This document shows positions 61,377-64,000 of a stretch of DNA of 64,000 nt, piece after piece; the first letter of the stretch is position 1, and every line of letters begins with the position of its first letter. The notes below the pieces were generated by a model. It had not been told where the DNA came from. It worked only from the letters and a program-made list of their open reading frames with translations, and did not search any database. Made by a program: the position numbers and the translations under genes. The stretch comes from Profundibacter sp033851955 (GTDB taxonomy: Bacteria > Pseudomonadota > Alphaproteobacteria > Rhodobacterales > Rhodobacteraceae), in contig JAWSVK010000010.1 of NCBI GenBank assembly GCA_033851955.1, positions 124,001-188,000 on the forward strand, written 5' to 3'.

Positions 61377-62291
61377 CTACATAAAGATCATTGAACTCAG
61401 TTTACGTCGCCCGTTCAACACCACCGGATCTTCTGGTTTTAATGCATCAAACACAGTGAACAACTGGGTCTTAGCCGCCCCGTCGTTCCACTCCCGATCC
61501 CGGCGAAACAGCTCCAACAATTCATTCACCGCGGCCTCAGCCTCGCCCGAGGCATGTAGCGCAGTCGCCAGATCGAGTCTTGCTTGATGATTGTCCGCAT
61601 CCGCTTCCACAAGGCTGCGCAACTCGGCCACAGGACCCGCATCTGCTGCTTGTTTGGCCAGTTCGATCTGGGCGTGTGCGGTGTCCATCTCCGGTGTGTC
61701 TGAAATTTCGGAGGGCGCACCATTCAACGTAGCCTCGGCTTGTTCCAAATCATCCAGCGCCAAATAGGAACGCACCAACCCACCGTAAGCGGCCGCACTC
61801 AAAGGATCTTCCTCCAAAATAGCCGCAAAAGTCTCTTTGGCGTCCTCAGCTTCACCGTCCGCCAGCATCCCCTCGGCGGCCTCAATCGCATCAGCCAATC
61901 CGCCATCCACTTCTGGCCCCAACAACGAAATCTTATCAACAAAAGCTTTAATCTCAGACGGCGGCACAGCGCCCTGAAATCCATCCACGGGTTTGCCATC
62001 AACAAAAGCATAAACCGTCGGGACCGACTGAATTTGTAATTGCGAGGCGATCTGCTGGTTCTCGTCAATATTGACCTTAACCATCTTCACCTTGCCACCC
62101 GCCGCTTTCACTTCGGCCTCAAGCGCTGGCCCCAGTGTTTTACACGGCCCGCACCACGGTGCCCAGAAATCAACGATCACCGGCACTTCTTTGCTGGTTT
62201 CAACCACGTCGGCCATAAACGTCGCCTCAGAGGTGTCTTTGATTAAATCAGCGGTGGCTGCGGCATCATTGCCTTGTCCCAGTTCAAGCAT
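61377..62291 (-). CDS. Thioredoxin-domain co-chaperone with TPR repeats (CnoX/YbbN-type)
   Basis: 304 residues. The N-terminal thioredoxin domain has an intact redox pair C47-C50 in FWAPWCGPCKT, and the C-terminal half (about 130-300) has TPR-like helical repeats (ALDDLEQAEATL, then LDLATALHASGEAEAAVNELLEL). E. coli CnoX has lost the active CXXC; alphaproteobacterial forms keep it. It hands damaged proteins to GroEL/DnaK. First gene of the operon with the LON-domain and Trm112 genes. Confidence 0.9.
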   Translation of the reverse strand: MLELGQGNDAAATADLIKDTSEATFMADVVETSKEVPVIVDFWAPWCGPCKTLGPALEAEVKAAGGKVKMVKVNIDENQQIASQLQIQSVPTVYAFVDGKPVDGFQGAVPPSEIKAFVDKISLLGPEVDGGLADAIEAAEGMLADGEAEDAKETFAAILEEDPLSAAAYGGLVRSYLALDDLEQAEATLNGAPSEISDTPEMDTAHAQIELAKQAADAGPVAELRSLVEADADNHQARLDLATALHASGEAEAAVNELLELFRRDREWNDGAAKTQLFTVFDALKPEDPVVLNGRRKLSSMIFM

Positions 62292-62361
62292 ATTAAAATT
62301 CCATCAATTGGTTTGGTTAAGACCTATATGTGGGCTCAGCGTACAAAACCCAAGAGGCATA

Positions 62362-63150
62362 TTACAGATCAAATGTCGCAAAAAGTGGCGCGTGGTCGCT
62401 GGGTTTTTCCCATCCACGTGCCTCGCGGACCACACGGCTAGAATGTGCCGAGGCGGCAATATCGGCCGTCGCCCAAACATGGTCCAAACGCCGCCCTTTG
62501 TCGGCCTCGTCCCAGTCGCGGGCGCGATATGACCACCAGCTGTAAAGCTTGCCATCGGGAATATCCGCCCGTGTCACATCCACCCAATTGCCCGCATCCT
62601 GAACTTCGGCCAAGGCTTCAACTTCGATCGGGGTGTGGGAAACCACCTTCAGCAATTTCTTGTGATCCCAAACGTCATCCTCGCGTGGGGCGATGTTCAA
62701 ATCCCCAACCAAGATTGATCGCGCGGGTGCGTTGGCGCGAAAATCGTCGCGCATATCAGTTAGATAATCCAGCTTTTGCCCGAATTTTTCATTAATCTCA
62801 CGGTTTGGTTTATCGCCGCCCGCCGGTACATAATGGTTGTGAATTGTCACCCCGTTGCCCAATTGCGCCGCCACATGACGTGCATGGCCCAGATTGGCGA
62901 AATCATGGCGCGCGGTCTCGACAATCGGCAGGCGCGACAGGATCATCACGCCATTATATCCTTTTTGCCCGCTGGCAACGATGTGGGTATACCCAAGCGC
63001 CGCAAAACCTTCGGTGGGGATTTTATCAACCGGAGATTTGCACTCCTGCAGACATAAAACATCGGGGGCTTCATCACGCAACAGCTTCAAAACAATGGGT
63101 TCACGCAATCGAACCGAATTGATATTCCATGTGCAAAGAGTAAATGACAT
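62362..63150 (-). CDS. xth: Exodeoxyribonuclease III (Xth)
   Basis: 262 residues from the ATG at 63150 (MSFTLCTWNINSVR), with GGAGCG before it; a longer frame upstream has no family character. EEP-fold metal and catalytic residues: NINSVR, QECKS, GDLNIAPREDDV and RLDHVWAT, ending in SDHAPLF. It removes nucleotides from the 3' end of duplex DNA and cuts at abasic sites. Divergent from the MFS gene. Confidence 0.94.
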   Translation of the reverse strand: MSFTLCTWNINSVRLREPIVLKLLRDEAPDVLCLQECKSPVDKIPTEGFAALGYTHIVASGQKGYNGVMILSRLPIVETARHDFANLGHARHVAAQLGNGVTIHNHYVPAGGDKPNREINEKFGQKLDYLTDMRDDFRANAPARSILVGDLNIAPREDDVWDHKKLLKVVSHTPIEVEALAEVQDAGNWVDVTRADIPDGKLYSWWSYRARDWDEADKGRRLDHVWATADIAASAHSSRVVREARGWEKPSDHAPLFATFDL

Positions 63151-63229
63151 TTTCAGCGCTCCAGTTTGACTTTGCCCTACAATAGGCAGACGCTGCGCCA
63201 TTGACCATCCGATAAGAGGCGCAAATTTG

Positions 63230-64000
63230 ATGTTACTGAGGGCAAACCGCAACTACCGACTTTTGTTCACAGCCAGCGCTGTATCAAATCTGGGCGATGG
63301 CATTTCGGCGCTCGCGTTTCCGTGGCTGGCCACCTTGATCACCCGTGATCCGATGCTGATCGCACTGGTGGCCGCAGCCACGCGGTTGCCGTGGTTTTTG
63401 TTTGCGATCCCTGCGGGTGTGATTACCGACCGTCACAACCGCCAACGCCTGATGGTGCAGGCCGATATGCTGCGCCTTTTGCTGACCGTCGGGGTGGTGG
63501 GGTTAATCCTGTCTGGCCCAACGTTGCCCTTGCCCGCAATGGCCGAACAGGCCCATGCCATGATCTTTGGACTATGTGCCGCCGCGTTTTTGCTGGGGTC
63601 CGCCGAGGTAATCCGCGACAACGCCGCCCAAACCGCCTTGCCCTCAATTGTGAGCAAGACCGATCTGGAAACCGCCAATGGTCAAATGTGGAGCATCGAG
63701 CAAATCATGGGGCAATTCGTCGGCCCGCCGCTGGCCGGCCTTCTCATCGCGCTGTCGGTACCGCTGCCCTTTGCCGTGGATGCTGTGACCTTTGCTTTGG
63801 CCGCCTGGTGTGTCTGGTTGATTGCGATGCCACCCCGCACCGCGCCGAAAATGCCCAATGGATTCTGGCCGCAAATGAGGGAAGGGATTGTGTGGATTTA
63901 TGCCCACAAGCTGATCCTGCGCCTGGCCATAATGCTGGGCCTTTTGAACATGTTAAACATGATCGGCCTGACAGTTCTGGTGCTGTTCAGCCAAGAGGTT
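63230..64000 (+). CDS. MFS transporter (N-terminal part; continues past the window)
   Basis: 257 residues are visible from the ATG at 63230, with no stop before the window end. The frame reads MLLRANRNYRLLFTASAVSN, then LGDGISALAFPWL, the start of a first membrane segment. About seven hydrophobic segments follow, with the loop motif AGVITDRHNRQRLM between helices 2 and 3 that marks the major facilitator superfamily (enterobactin-exporter-like MFS_3 subgroup). AAGAGG stands 13 nt upstream. Probable drug or siderophore efflux; substrate unknown. Confidence 0.85.
   Translation, partial: MLLRANRNYRLLFTASAVSNLGDGISALAFPWLATLITRDPMLIALVAAATRLPWFLFAIPAGVITDRHNRQRLMVQADMLRLLLTVGVVGLILSGPTLPLPAMAEQAHAMIFGLCAAAFLLGSAEVIRDNAAQTALPSIVSKTDLETANGQMWSIEQIMGQFVGPPLAGLLIALSVPLPFAVDAVTFALAAWCVWLIAMPPRTAPKMPNGFWPQMREGIVWIYAHKLILRLAIMLGLLNMLNMIGLTVLVLFSQEV

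Noticed and set aside
1..64000. tRNA, rRNA, CRISPR, insertion sequences or integrase/att sites
   Set aside because: Reading of all gaps showed no cloverleaf with CCA-type end, no regularly spaced repeats and no transposase or integrase reading frames.

Overview
The window looks like chromosomal DNA of an alphaproteobacterium of the Rhodobacterales (Roseobacter group). This rests on moderate GC, the order rpsO-pnp, the block lolA-ftsK-aminotransferase-amidase-UbiH-like-Trm112-LON-thioredoxin-xth, a form II CO-dehydrogenase-like cluster, ALDH16, HspQ and TctABC. The genus cannot be set from sequence reading alone. Genes are packed tightly: no stretch over 300 bp lacks a gene. I see no tRNA, rRNA, CRISPR array, insertion sequence or intact prophage.

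Layout. 1-89: tail of a MoaD/ThiS-like protein. 95-10831 (all minus strand): a long operon-like run. It starts with a tripartite tricarboxylate transporter (tctC-tctB-tctA) and continues with an aldehyde dehydrogenase, a Tm-1-like protein, hpaF and hpaR. It ends with hpaE-hpaD-hpaG-hpaH, the ring-cleavage part of homoprotocatechuate (3,4-dihydroxyphenylacetate) breakdown. A 30-bp near-perfect palindrome sits on a good promoter just before hpaE and is the likely HpaR operator. A 17-bp palindrome before tctC is a likely site for the divergent IclR-type regulator at 11014.

11819-16855: class III aminotransferase, [2Fe-2S] ferredoxin, glutamine-synthetase-like ligase, cytochrome P450 and class I glutamine amidotransferase. 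Together they suggest an amine-catabolic route in which the amine is gamma-glutamylated, oxidised by the P450 and released. This is the strongest candidate for an undescribed system here. 17082-18785: a secreted four-EF-hand protein of unknown role. 18844-26365: coxM, coxL, coxS, coxG, coxE and coxD on the minus strand, with a divergent xdhC/coxI-like gene. CoxL carries AYRGAGR, so this is form II.

26456-33392: deoC, two-domain ALDH16, DUF1643, DUF5665-like, rpsO and pnp, with clear terminators after rpsO and pnp. 33500-38783: small hypotheticals, an aldehyde dehydrogenase, a secreted protein, a FabH-like ketosynthase and an RluA-type pseudouridine synthase. 38839-45402: a five-gene operon of XRE-cupin regulator, LysE exporter, GFA protein and two paralogous dimethylglycine/sarcosine-dehydrogenase-like flavoproteins. 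It is headed by a 37-bp dyad over a possibly leaderless start and looks like an N-methyl amino acid demethylation unit.

45445-52522: free methionine-R-sulfoxide reductase, thiolase, a STAS/RsbW-like pair, gamma-glutamyltransferase, hspQ, an AEC transporter, an SLT-like lipoprotein and lolA. 52602-64000: the conserved ftsK-to-xth block, interrupted at about 56.6-57.9 kb by small, less GC-rich orphan genes, and ending in an MFS transporter cut by the window edge. A 28-bp repeat occurs three times in intergenic DNA on the same strand (33901, 49884, 60509).
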